Below are positions 35,301 through 45,183 of a stretch of DNA of 64,000 bases, one piece after another. The first letter of the stretch is position 1. Every line of letters begins with the position of its first letter. Below the pieces are notes generated by a model, which saw nothing but the letters and a program-made list of their open reading frames with translations, ran no database searches and was not told the DNA's origin. This DNA comes from Symbiodinium natans (Eukaryota; Sar; Dinophyceae; Suessiales; Symbiodiniaceae). Both the position numbers and the translations under genes were made by a program. The DNA lies in contig CAJNDS010000323.1 of the NCBI GenBank assembly GCA_905221605.1, forward strand, positions 1 through 64,000, in the 5' to 3' direction.

Positions 35301-35798
35301 ATACTGTTCATGCGGAAGCACCCAAACTAGCTGTGCATCGACAAGCCCGGTACAGCAATTGCCAAGCTAATCTTCTGTCCTCTTCGAGACAATTTCTTTC
35401 GGCTGCGATCTTTCGCATGCAAGCCTTCACTTCAGACTTCGGCACCTCGACCATGTCAATTGCTCTGTGCTTTGCAACATGAAGCCGTGCCACTGCTTGG
35501 CAGATGCCTCAAGTCCGAACTCAACTTCTTGCAGGAGCTTGTGGCTTTGCACAAGATGCTCCTGTAACGCCAGCACGAGCATATGCCAGCTCGAGTTGCT
35601 CAAGTCCAGTCCGTCCTCGTGGACCCTCTGCAGCTTTTTGAACACATTCACCAGGTTTTCCTGCCTCAGCCGAAATGTGTAAACCGCTGTGTTGCCTGTG
35701 TGCATCATGTTCCATCTAAGCAGCGGGGACAGGGAAACGACATCGTCGTCCAAATGAGCGACCGCATTGCGCTGCGGTGGTGGCCCATCTAAGCTCAT
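29400..35798 (-). CDS. Membrane-bound class I cyclic-nucleotide phosphodiesterase with voltage-sensor-like N-terminal bundle
   Basis: Read 5' to 3' on minus: cytosolic exons with coiled-coil character (35798-35508, then 35445 onward, joined across a 62-nt GC-AG intron); four hydrophobic helices (34413-32700); another helix and an extracytoplasmic region with a second flanking helix (32640-31488); then a complete PDEase_I catalytic domain (31359 to about 29770). The product should hydrolyse cAMP and/or cGMP at a membrane. Nothing in the visible motifs settles substrate choice. All recognised pieces are on one strand, ordered, and spaced by intron-size gaps without an intervening start-like signal. 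Still, the 35.8-34.7 kb part could be a separate gene. A possible C-terminal tail with EEDIAKKDADV lies near 29445-29410. Confidence 0.65.
29770..31359 (-). CDS. PDE catalytic domain exons
   Basis: Exon 31359-31082 begins DVPYHCYRHAVDV, equivalent to the family YHNxxHAxDV, and has LSHDLGHFGRTN (the HDxxHxGxxN metal motif) and LALRYNDKSPLENMH. Exon 30970 to about 30863 has RKVCIATILHTDNVHHFDMV. Exon about 30407-30368 has AVYEMESETCD. Exon about 30245-30185 has LMWLQLFLHFADVSNP with the third metal-site aspartate. Exon about 30075-30000 has CRAWAWRVLDEFFEQGDEE. Exon about 29950-29910 has LGIPVGMLNDREK. Exon from 29843 has NRPGSQHGFINFLVAPF, carrying the invariant glutamine and phenylalanine that clamp the purine. 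All four metal ligands and the Gln are present, so the enzyme should be active. Introns: 31081-30971 (GC-AG, 111 nt) and 29909-29844 (GT-AG, 66 nt). Confidence 0.88.
31488..32640 (-). CDS. Membrane/sensor region of the phosphodiesterase
   Basis: Exon about 32635-32518 encodes a membrane helix, LLSTRVSVIVIVMVMV. A 91-nt GT-AG intron (32517-32427) follows; splicing gives V-M-V-V-P-L. Exon 32426-31488 encodes an extracytoplasmic region of about 110 residues, a second helix near 32090-32030 (ALVEVCTIFFIVLLMAVTSF), and a cytosolic linker with KPLEGMLHHVRENAAHIFDR and LVKPLEG, which resembles the start of a HAMP-type linker. The layout (helix, external loop, helix, linker, catalytic domain) is that of a receptor-type enzyme. 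The ligand is unknown. The following intron, 31487-31360 (128 nt), starts GA and ends AG, with AGGATG shared by both edges. Confidence 0.75.
32700..34413 (-). CDS. Voltage-sensor-like helices S1-S4
   Basis: Four hydrophobic blocks occur in order. S1 (34413-34345) is YICLTIALFGPGIVTLL. S2 (34254-34165) is ILDVVMCFIAFAFAMEMVGL, with an acidic residue in the helix. S3 (32949-32896) is DLLGTLSMAFEISFLLG, with the aspartate expected of S3. S4 (about 32815-32745) is VLRTARTAKLGARIGRLIKL, with R/K spaced every three or four residues. This is the residue pattern of a voltage-sensor domain; no pore loop with a selectivity motif was found. Introns between S1, S2 and S3 are not placed to the base, and about 1.2 kb between S2 and S3 is unassigned. 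Function as a true voltage sensor is inference. Confidence 0.55.
34780..35798 (-). CDS. N-terminal cytosolic exons upstream of the VSD-PDE gene
   Basis: Exon 35798-35508 (from an internal ATG; the frame is open further upstream) contains LVNVFKKLQRVHEDGLDLSN and LVLALQEHLVQSHKLLQEVE, amphipathic and helical. A GC-AG intron (35507-35446) joins it to VPKSEVKACMRKIAAERNCL. Later blocks at 35311-35100 (WSRIMLETLTALREGPDAL) and 35040-34840 (VARAEAVAQQELLGNQECLF) are also coding-like. No catalytic motif is present. I take these as the cytosolic N-terminus of the downstream membrane enzyme, but a separate gene is possible. Confidence 0.45.
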
Positions 35799-36114
35799 GG
35801 AGCATTGCGCGGCAGCATGACAGACACACACGTTGAGGTGCTAACTTGGGATGATGTTGGAGCTCTCCGTCTTGAGCGCATCCTTGGCTAATCTGTCATG
35901 TTGGCCCACAAGAAACTGCATTGATACATCTGCAAGCCTGCAAACACAAAGTCGCCTGCAGGGCTGAGGACGAAAATGCTTGTGGGGGACGGCAGGAACG
36001 AAAGCTAGTGCAGTTGCTTCGAGAAGCCACAGGAAGGAGAACAGCATTGACCCAACAGGCAAGTGCCAGTGCACGGCCGGTCTACTCCTCCTCGCCCATC
36101 ACCCGTATCCCAAC

Positions 36115-36500
36115 GTATCCCAACCCACATCGTCGGAGAATCCCTGGCCAAAGCATCCCCGGAGAACCCCTGGAGCGCCCAGCAGTCGGAGTGCAACGCG
36201 CAGTCCCTGGACCCAGAGTAGCCCCACAGAATCCTGGAGTGCTCAGCCCCGAGTGTTTCAGAGAACTCCCAGCCCAGCCTTAAGGGCATCCCACAAAACC
36301 CTGCAGTTGGCCTCAAAGAATCCCTGGAGTGCCAAACCCCAGATCCTCAAGAAAATCCCTAGGTTGCCCCAGAGAAGTCCCCGGAGTGCAACCCAGAATA
36401 TCCCCAAAGAATCCCTGGAGCACCCAACCTTGGAGTATCTGCAGAGAATCCCTAGTGTGCCCAATCGCAGAGTATCCCCAGAGAATCCCCTGAGCATTAA
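36115..36500. repeat. Degenerate minisatellite around AGAATCCCTGGAGTGCCCAA
   Basis: Words such as AGAATCCCTGGAG, GAGTATCCCCAGAGAATCC and CCCCGGAGAACCCCTGGAG recur every 35-50 bases, with shared GAATCCC and GGAGTG cores. The array is too diverged to count units reliably. It falls outside the supported genes. Confidence 0.7.
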
Positions 36501-36504
36501 ACTC

Positions 36505-36622
36505 ACCCACACACGGTTTCGACGCTGCTGTGGGGAATGCATTAGCATTTAGCTCGCCCATACATGGTTTCGATGCTGCGCTTGGAGATGTAGTAACATG
36601 CTTTCGACGCTGCTCTTGGAGA
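36505..36622. repeat. Three copies of a GGTTTCGACGCTGCTGTGGG-like unit
   Basis: Copies start near 36514, 36565 and 36602, each with TTTCGA(C/T)GCTGC followed by TTGGAGA or GTGGGGA. Positions are approximate. Confidence 0.65.
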
Positions 36623-36624
36623 GG

Positions 36625-37639
36625 TATCATAAAGCAGTTTTTTGATCCTGAGCCAGAGTGGCACGTAGCCTAAACGCCCCGAAGCTTCATGAAGGCAGAC
36701 AAGGCACCTCGAGGACCTCAAAAACGTAGGGTTTGGCCACCGAATCCCGGTGGGGGGGCGGCCCCAATTTGCACACAAGCTGGACCCATGTTGTTCAACC
36801 CTATGGTTGGCAAGAGACTCGGCTAGCTCCCACGGGCTAGGCCTCCGAGTCTCGGCCTCGACCCTCACTGCAGTCCTTTTGAGTTATTTTGAGTTCTTGT
36901 TTTCGTTTTGCTCAAAGGGCTACAGCCACAGACTCCTGCTTCTGGAATCGGGCTTCCTCCAACACACAGAGAATTCCACAATACCATACCATACCCCAGC
37001 TCTCTTGCATTCTGCCGTGCTTGCCCCCATATTCTGAAAAAGCATCTCCCAGATTCCCCAGCATTCGGCGGAGTTTGTTCATCACACACCCCCAGACTCC
37101 AAAAGATCTTCCCCGGCTGTCCTGGAGGATGGCGAGTTAGCAGCAGCAACTCAAGAGTAATCCCAGAGTTAAACAAGTCAAACTGATTTGAGTCGAGACC
37201 TGCAGTCTCGTCTCGTGACCCTATGCCTGGACTCCTCAGAAGCTAACAGAGTCTGGAACACGGCCTGGCACGCCGATGGACTTCTACACTCTGCAAAGGA
37301 GTCTAAGGGAGTCTAAGGCATGTCTCCACGGCTGCGCCAGGAGCCAAGCGCTCTCCTGGCCCAACGCATCGCTCGCAGGATGCTATCGCACCCATTAACC
37401 CATTTCACGCTACAGTCTCACCGTTGCTTGAATCTACAACGACCTCATAACAGCGGCCAATGTCGGCAATCGCCAGTTTTGCGAAAACCGATGACACAGT
37501 TATTCCCCGTGCGAAAGTTCTTATAATACGGTGAATTGAGGCGGTCTGGCCTTACCGCAACTGGTTCTTGCCCAGATTCGAGCCGAAACCACCCAGTTGT
37601 GTCACACAAACAAACAAACGAAGAAACAAACAACCAAAA

Positions 37640-37640
<1 letters not shown>
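36625..37640. other. No supported gene
   Basis: Minus frames at 37176-36865 and 36868-36542 are open but without motifs. A CCATACCATACC microrepeat lies at about 36982-36995. Confidence 0.4.
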
Positions 37641-38186
<546 letters not shown>

Positions 38187-38529
38187 GCACATGCCAGGGC
38201 CAACGGAGAATGCCGATGCCAATTGAGCGAGGCGACATGAGCATGTTTGGATGCGCGTGGGCGCGGCATGATCCGCCCTCCCTCAAGAAGCAGCCTAAGA
38301 ATCTAGGAAAAGCATGTATAGGCCAGGTACAGGCCAAGGCTGGGCCGGAAGAACGGCCACAGCCAGTGCCATGGCAGTACCCAGCAAGTATTTGCAAACG
38401 CTGCGTGCCAGGACAGAGAGAGTCCTTTGGACTGGAACTCCTTTAGAGGTCCGCTCTCAGCTGGCATGACTAATGCAAGGATGCATAAGGAGCCAGCGCA
38501 GACCGACAAGACTTCGCCATACTTGGCCT

Positions 38530-40335
38530 CTAATCGGTCAGATCACTGATGGAAAAGAATGAAAATTCCACTTCTTCCTTCCCAGACATGTCTGAGCATT
38601 GGGGATCTGCATCTTGCGCTTTCTCGCACAATCCCGTCCCTATTTCGCCAGGGCCGTGCCCATCCAGCCAATTCATATTCGTGGCCTTCCAATAGCTGAC
38701 GATGGGAGTCATGCCTGCCTGTAGAGTCTTTCCCAAAGCATCAAGCATATCTTCGCCTGCAGGCTAACACAAGATGCAAGCCTCGTGCTTGCATGGCACG
38801 ACCCACGCTCTCTCTCTCTCTCTCTCTCTGCACGCATGGCCCGCCCCCAAGAGGGGAGCCGCCCCGAGGGGCGCGCTAAGTCCGAGGTCTGATGGAATGA
38901 AACATGACACCGGTTGGAGGCTACGACTCCAACACCACACCACCAGGATCACCTGAGTACCTCAGTACAATACCGGCGGTGTAGCCTCCTCGGGTGCCAC
39001 CTCGTGGGCTGTCAGAAAAAAAGAAAAACATTGGGCCGACTGTGGGCTGGGTGGGAGGTAAAACATGCAGAAACTGAATGGACCGATGGATGTGGGGTCC
39101 CGCCCTGAATTGTGTCCTCCGCCCATGTTTTTGGTGACGCGGGTCTGGCGCCAGCAAAATTGTCGGGTTGCTCTCTCTCTTCTTTTTTTTTTTTTTTTTC
39201 TCTCTCTCCCTCTCTCTCTCTATCTTCAACTTGCTTGCTTGCAGCGCATGTGGCTCCCCCCAGAAGAGGGGCCGCCCTAAACGGGCATGCTCTGGAAAAC
39301 TCTCTCTCTCTCTCTCTCTCGCTCTCGATCTGGCTCTCTCTCTCTCTCCCTCTTTTCTCCTCTTCTTCGCATCCTCTCGACATATCCTTCTCTCAAAAAC
39401 TTAACTGCATGTGTAGGTATCATTCCTGCCTGTGCTCGGATCTTTGTACTCTGAGATGTCCAGCAACAACTCGCAACTTCTCCTTAGCTCATTTGACGTG
39501 CTGCGAGGAAGCGGAGCTTGAAGCCGCTTCAAACTTGTTTGCATCCGGCAGCGACTCAACGAGGGCGCGGAAGCAAGAAACAAAGCAGCAGCCACTTTGA
39601 GAAAACCACACAGGCGCGTGAACATTATAATGCCATGATCAGGATCCCGGGTGTCCTGGGAGCGGAATTTTCATGAACTTCCTGGACCAAGTATCAAACC
39701 ACGATTTCGCCTCAGTCCTACACACATACTGTGATCGAAATGTGATCACTCATCTCACTCCCAGCAAACACACATTTTTTCTGCCTGAATGTCTCGATGC
39801 CGGAAAAGGATGGCAGGGACGTTCTTTCCTGCCTCGTGGGTAGTTTTCCCGAGCGTAGCGAAGGGTTCTCGACCCGGTTCTGTGCGCTTAGCGTTCACGC
39901 GCGTTCATTCATGACCAAAGTCGGGATTGTCCTCACTTTGGAGGGCGTTTTTTTCTTTTAAGCGAAGGCCAAAAGTTCCAACACTCATGAGGATTGGTGT
40001 CGACATCCTTGTGACTGGATTCACTTTTGAAGCGTCTTTTGAGCTTGAAGTTTGGATATGCTACAGCTTACATAGGTGTGTCCGTGGCATCATCAACAGC
40101 TTTCGGCTGTTGGCATGAGATGTTGTGCAAGTCTTTGAGCAAGTTGTCGGCACAAACGTTCCAGATGCCTCTCTCGCACAGTGAGACGTCTTACCCTCGG
40201 CTGCATGCCACAGGCTTTGGTGCGCAACCAAACAACAACTTCAACCACACAGTACTGTACATCTGCCAAAGAATCTGTAGCACAAGGGTTCGCGTTTGCA
40301 GAGTTAGGATCTGGGCAACAAGTGTTCAGAGAGAG

Positions 40336-40382
<47 letters not shown>

Positions 40383-41945
40383 GAGAGAGAGAGAGAGCGA
40401 GAGAAAAAAGAGAGAGAGAGAGAGACAGAGAGAGAAAAAAACATTTGGGCTGCCCCGCATGAAGAACATTGAAGAACAGTGGGTGTATATCGGCCGGCGT
40501 TTAAACCTCTTTGCACATGCATGTCGGTACGCCTGTGTGTGTGTGTGTGTGCGCTGATGCATGTGTGTACGTGTATGTGCGTGTGACATGGTTGCATTGG
40601 ATGCCCGCAAGACAAGCTGATCCACTTTTGCATCCGGACTGGTCCTGCATGCTTGCCGTGACTGGCCAGGGCCTGTTGCGACAGCAGTCACCGCATCACC
40701 TTCTGCCCGTCCGACCGCCGTCCGGCCACGTCTACCGTCCGGTCACACACACGCGCGCGCACACGCACACACAGAGTCTGTTACAAGCTTCTGAACTCGG
40801 TCGAGACGTGTTGACTGTTCTCTCACCTTTCTCTCCTCTCTCTGCTTCTTCTTCTTCTTCTTCTTCTTCTTCTTCTCCTTCTTCCTTTTCTTCTTCGTCT
40901 TCAGAGAAGCTCAGGGTTTTCGGATGCTCGCCAGAAAGGATGGCTTGCCCGCCGGAGCGGGATCGATGCTGGCGGGCAGTGGACGATGTCATCTTTCGTT
41001 GTTATGAGACGTCTTTCGATGTTCGGCGGTGCCCTCCCGCCCGAAAGCCACAAAGCAGAGAATGAAGGCAACATAAATACAGGTGCAAGCCATAATAAGC
41101 CTCAGATGCCCTGTTTGCTGTTCATCCGTTGTTGATGTTGATCCTTATTCCGCATACCTGTCTGGTCTGCAACTCACTGAGTTACGATGAGCCGAGCATC
41201 TGCGCCGAGAGCTGCAACAAAACTACCTCCAAACCGCGTAGCTTTCCGTTTTCGTCGACCGGAAACCTGGCGGCGACCTGTCAAGGAGCTGTGCAAGAAG
41301 CTCTGCGGTCACTGTAGGTGGCATGACGATGACAATGACAATGAGCCGCCTGAAAGCGACTGTTGGTGTCGATGCACCGTGCCCCTGGTCCATACCTGAG
41401 TGTCGGCAAATGGCTAGCGCCTAGCGAATGGCTAGCATCTTGACGGAAACAGTCGGAGCTGTGCAGACGGGACACTGCTCCTGCGACCAATCACGGGGCC
41501 CCGTCCATTGGGAACCTCAGCGCGCCCAGACTGAGAAAAAACATTCTGAAAAGCACGGCGCTCCGACCTCCTCCACCGAAGCCGGCCGTGGGGAGCTTCG
41601 CGTTCGAGATTCCGGAGTGGAGCGTGGAGCGGAAGGCGTGTTTGTTGGCTTCCATGATGTCAATCTCTGGACATTGGACGCCACAAACACTCATAGCATC
41701 ACAATAGTAATCCTTGCACTCTGTCTCGGTTTCCACATATGCGAGCGATGTCAGGTACAGGGCCGCATTGCAACCTTCGCTCGCATGAATGTTGAACATA
41801 CTTGGCGGTTAGGGCGTGCTGACTGGTTCGTGATACTGCTGGACACAGGAACCGCAACCAGCGCTGGAAAGGTCTACTGTGAACAGCAGCTGCTTTCCCA
41901 AGAGGTTCTGTGCCTGCAGTTGCGTGCGCCACTCTGGACTCATCC
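38530..41945 (-). CDS. Glycoside hydrolase family 7 cellulase, multi-exon
   Basis: Exons: about 41945-41859 ([16 protein letters not shown]); 41774-41568 ([11 protein letters not shown], then ECKDYYCDA and [10 protein letters not shown], the catalytic ExDxxE of GH7); 41515-41476 ([12 protein letters not shown]); 41395-41350 ([15 protein letters not shown]); 41277-41227 ([17 protein letters not shown]); and, after a very long intron, 38756-38530 ([16 protein letters not shown], ending TAG). Introns: 41858-41775 (84 nt, GT-AG), 41567-41516 (52 nt, GT-AG), 41475-41396 (80 nt, GT-AG) and 41349-41278 (72 nt, GC-AG). GH7 enzymes cleave cellulose with retention; in dinoflagellates they serve theca and cell-cycle wall remodelling. 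Nucleophile and acid/base glutamates are intact. The signal peptide and N-terminal third are not located; a block near 42085-42000 (AADEYNPKEYLEPRL) may belong. A middle exon between 41.2 and 38.8 kb may also be missing. Confidence 0.82.
38800..38882. repeat. CT tract joined to a GC-rich hairpin, copy 1
   Basis: About ten CT units are followed by GCACGCATGGCCCGC, CCCAAGAGGGG and GCCGCCCCGAGGGGCG, able to fold into a short GC hairpin. It lies inside the last GH7 intron. A related copy with the same order of parts sits 430 bases away. Confidence 0.65.
39164..39352. repeat. CT tracts flanking a GC-rich hairpin, copy 2
   Basis: CTCTCT and a T run are followed by CTTGCTTGCAGCGCATG, CCCAGAAGAGGGG and GCCGCCCTAAACGGGC, then another CT tract. 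The parts and order match the copy at 38800-38882 with substitutions, suggesting a small mobile or expandable unit. Confidence 0.6.
40328..40440 (+). repeat. GA microsatellite, interrupted
   Basis: GA and GAGAAAAA units run for about 110 bases within the long GH7 intron. A GT tract follows near 40537-40550 and a CTT trinucleotide tract at about 40848-40877. Confidence 0.9.
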
Positions 41946-41949
41946 TCTA

Positions 41950-43560
41950 TGTAAGGAAGTCTGAAAGTCTGAGCAAGACAACAGACATCAGCAGAAGCGG
42001 CAAGCAAGAAGAAAACCGTCATGCTGGTCCCTTTTTTTGTGCACTGCAGCCGTGGCTCCAAATACTCCTTGGGATTGTACTCATCCGCTGCACCTGAGTT
42101 GTTTTGCCATGCTTCCACGTCTCTCTGAGTAAGGTTTTGCATGGCCTCACTTGGTACTTATGGACGAGCTTAAAGGCTTGGCTGGCAGACAGTGTTTGAG
42201 TGCGGAACATGAAGTTCCGAAGTAGGAACGGCTGGACAACGGCAGGGAAATGGATCTGCTGAGCGCTCTCGCTGGCGGAGCTTCTTCGCCTGGAGATGCG
42301 ACTTCCTTTCCGTGCTCAACTTCCTTCCAAAACGAAGCCCCCGTCCTGGAACGTTCCATACAGCATTGATGATTTGGACGCCGCCGCTCAGTCCTTCCAC
42401 CTAGAGTAAACATACGTGTGGCGAAATGATGCGAAATGCATGGGAAGCTTCACTGACACCCTACGGCACCCTCAGCCTCACGCTGAAATGCCTCCTGGAC
42501 ATTTCCCAGCCTTGATTCTGCATGCCGTATGCTCACTTTTTACCGTCTCCTCTTTGCGCAGTGTGAACCGAGTCTTGCTGAGCAAATGCAGCAGGTATCA
42601 GCCCCTGGGATGCCGCCGGGAAGCGAGGCTTCGGGTCGACTCCTCATCCGCATCGTCCGAGGATGGTTCGTCCGAGGAATCCAAGGAGTCCAAGTTGGCG
42701 ACGTCTCGGGTGACCACCGAGACCGCCGATCCTCTCACGGACTCCGCGCCGGTGGCGTACCTGCCGCAACAGCCAGTCTCACACAAAAAGAAGTCACGTT
42801 GCACCTGAGTGGCATATAGGGAGTTTGCAGAAGCTATGCAGCCTCTTCAAAAAAATGCATCAGACCAGAACTATGTCAAGTAACCCGCGCCTGCAAAGCA
42901 CTAAAGTTGCCACCCCGATCAGAACTCGAAGCGACCACTTCTGCGCCTGCAGCAACAGGGTGCAAAAGGCCTGGTCAGATCTGCTTTGATTTTGTTGCTG
43001 TTGACGTTCCTGCTGCCTTTTGGCAAGTGGAAGATGATGGCGCAGAGTCCGGCGGATCTGGCAAAAGCTCTGTTGACTCCTTGTTGGCACAGATGGCGCT
43101 TTTGGTCGTTAGAGCATGCAGCATGCAATAGCAAAACGTGCTGACCGATTGCACATCTGCACACGCAGACAGCCTCTAGCCGTTCCAGTGGCAAAGCCAT
43201 GTCGCTAGGAGTCATAACTTGCTGTTTCAAGCCAAGATCATATTGCGACAGGCACGAGTCCTCATGACACTGATGGTGCACGTTTAGGCGTTTGCTGGCA
43301 TGTCACAATTGCTGCCTACATTTCTACATTTGCATTCCAGGGCAGAAACAATGCATGGACATAGTTCCGAATAGGCTCACGCCTTTGGCGTGCAGCTCGG
43401 CGTGCGATGCTTGTGAAATTTGCTCTGGCGACTTGAAAACTGATGTGAGGTTAGGATGGGTTAGGGTTCCCCTCAACCCAGTCCAAGAACATCTGCCTCC
43501 TCAGATGCTTCGTGCCTAGGGCTCCAAGATGGGATCCTGATTTCGGAAGCCTTCCTGGTC
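41950..43560. other. Ambiguous region between GH7 and the next gene
   Basis: Both strands have protein-like frames. On minus, 42804-42598 contains NLDSLDSSDEPSSDDADEES and 43281-42919 is open. On plus, 42907-43128 contains KRPGQICFDFVAVDVPAAFW. A minus block near 42380-42310 contains GGVQIINAVWNVPGRGL. I could not decide which is real. Co-direction with the neighbours favours minus. A short TTAGGATGGGTTAGGG telomere-like word is at 43449-43464. Confidence 0.3.
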
Positions 43561-43582
43561 AGGTAGCAGGTAATAATCATGT

Positions 43583-44659
43583 TTAGTTAAATTCCTGAAC
43601 TTCCTGTACAGAAATGATGCCCCGCGATGGTGCCTCGCCAGCCTTATCAGGCGACTCAGCTGAGGGCCCCTCTTTGGGTGAAGGAAATGCCCAACGCTGC
43701 GGATCTTCCTGCTCGTCCTGGGCCTCTGAAGGATCGATGATGCGAACGCTTCTGTGGCTCCTTGATCTCGGACTCTTCTGGACTGCTGACGGGCTTGAGT
43801 TATCGTGGATGGGCCGAGACGAGTTTTTAGAGCCGTGCCTACCACTGCTAGAACTGCGGGCCGCTACGGTCAAGAAGTTGGTGCTCGCCCTCTGCGAGGG
43901 CTGCGAAGTCTCCGCCTGAGAGCTCAGTGAGCTCAGAGCCGGCCCAGGCCATGCTGGCCGAGCCTTTGAGCTCACTCTCTGGGACGTTTTGGATCCTTGC
44001 CTACTACCGTCACCGGCGTCTCCATAGGTGTCACCATTGAGACTGATAGGTAAGACATCGTCGCAGTTAGCTCGGACGGATCGAACGGATCGAACAGATC
44101 CTTTGGAGCCATGTCTCACAGAAATGTTCACTTGGTCAGGCCGGACAGAGCTCTTGGACCCGTTCCTGCGAGTTGACGCACCTGACGGTCCACTGGTACC
44201 CGTTGTACTCGCACTCGCCGCGTTCGCAACTTCTCGTGCAGAATCTTTTCCCGCAGCTCGACAGCAGCAGCATATAATGCAGCAGCAGGGCACGACGACT
44301 ACGAGCGAGGAGAGGAACGCATCGACGATCCAAATGGAAACCCAGTGCATAATAGATGTCACGTTCCATTCCACGTCACAAGCCTCTGCACTTGTGGCAC
44401 CCTTCTGTTTGGTGCTGCGCCCCTCAGGGCATGGAGTGCATTTCGGGCATTCCTTTGTGCCATCAGAAATCTCGCAAGCTAGCTCTTGGCGGCGGTACCG
44501 TCCAAGAGGACAGGCATGACACGTCTCAATGTTGAACATTAGCCAGTATTCTTCGACGTATTCGCCGCCATCAAGATTGCACTCCAGGCAAAATGATGCC
44601 GGCAGCAGTAGACTCAACACCAGCCACGCACAGAAGCGTCCATGCAGCATATCTAACAT
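43583..44659 (-). CDS. Type I membrane protein: signal peptide, Cys-rich ectodomain, TM, RxGSK-repeat tail
   Basis: I start at the ATG at 44659 because the next 20 residues form a signal peptide (WLVLSLLLPASFC); the frame is open upstream to 44767. The ectodomain (about 70 residues) has CxxCPxGRY and CPKCTPCPEGRST followed by KGATSAEAC, the spacing of ephrin-receptor/GCC2-GCC3-type disulfide repeats. One helix (WIVDAFLSSLVVVVP) ends in a cluster of seven cysteines, likely palmitoylated. The cytosolic tail of about 220 residues is Ser/Arg-rich and holds four RxGSK motifs. It is a single exon, lying 0.5 kb downstream of the giant cysteine-rich gene on the same strand, so it could instead be that gene's membrane-anchor exon; its own signal peptide argues for a separate gene. 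Confidence 0.65.
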   Translation of the reverse strand: MLDMLHGRFCAWLVLSLLLPASFCLECNLDGGEYVEEYWLMFNIETCHACPLGRYRRQELACEISDGTKECPKCTPCPEGRSTKQKGATSAEACDVEWNVTSIMHWVSIWIVDAFLSSLVVVVPCCCIICCCCRAAGKDSAREVANAASASTTGTSGPSGASTRRNGSKSSVRPDQVNISVRHGSKGSVRSVRSVRANCDDVLPISLNGDTYGDAGDGSRQGSKTSQRVSSKARPAWPGPALSSLSSQAETSQPSQRASTNFLTVAARSSSSGRHGSKNSSRPIHDNSSPSAVQKSPRSRSHRSVRIIDPSEAQDEQEDPQRWAFPSPKEGPSAESPDKAGEAPSRGIISVQEVQEFN

Positions 44660-45183
44660 GGCGCAGGATCCATGTCTAAGCAGCAGGTCTTGTCTGAGGT
44701 TGAGCAAAAGATATCCGGACAACCCAACAACCATGCGATCCGCATTTGCGCTTGCCTTTCCAAGCACACGCTTGCCGACGGTTTTATTGTATGACCCTTT
44801 TGCTCAAAGGTACCTTGAATGCAGCGTTCCTGGTAGCCATGTGGCAAGCCTGATACACTGCCTGAACCCCCACCCGTTCTATTTTCCATGCTTGATTGGA
44901 TGTGCGTGAACGGGGATTCTGCTATAGGACTTGCTTTGGTACAGGTGCGCCTAGGAGAAGCACAACTCGGCATCAGAACAGCTTGAAGTCCAAAGCGCTT
45001 CGTGTATGCCCAATCATGGAGCACCTGCCGGGCGAAACTCGATGCACCCAAACTACCTACCTCCGGCTTGGCCGGTCTGCTGATGTGAGACAACTGTGTA
45101 CAACTGCGAAGTGTCAATTCTTGACCCTGCGCAGACTGCGGCTATGAGGCGGTCACTGCAATCTTGGCTGGCTGTTCATCAGG

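Noticed and set aside
35446-35507. Apparent frameshift between two coding blocks upstream of the PDE gene
   Set aside because: A 62-nt GC-AG intron joins G-L-E to V-P-K in frame.
37560-37600. tRNA B-box-like GGCTCGAATC on minus
   Set aside because: No acceptor or T-arm pairing and no A-box at the right distance.
40732-40992. Acidic Glu-rich minus frame as the GH7 C-terminus
   Set aside because: The Glu run is a CTT microsatellite and the flanks do not match GH7.
41227-41945. GH7 pseudogene truncated near 41.2 kb
   Set aside because: A good C-terminal GH7 exon ([10 protein letters not shown]) is present on the same strand at 38756-38530, so a long intron explains the gap better.
42416-42808. 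Plus-strand 130-codon frame as a gene
   Set aside because: The complementary minus frame is equally protein-like, all supported neighbours are minus, and neither carries a known motif.
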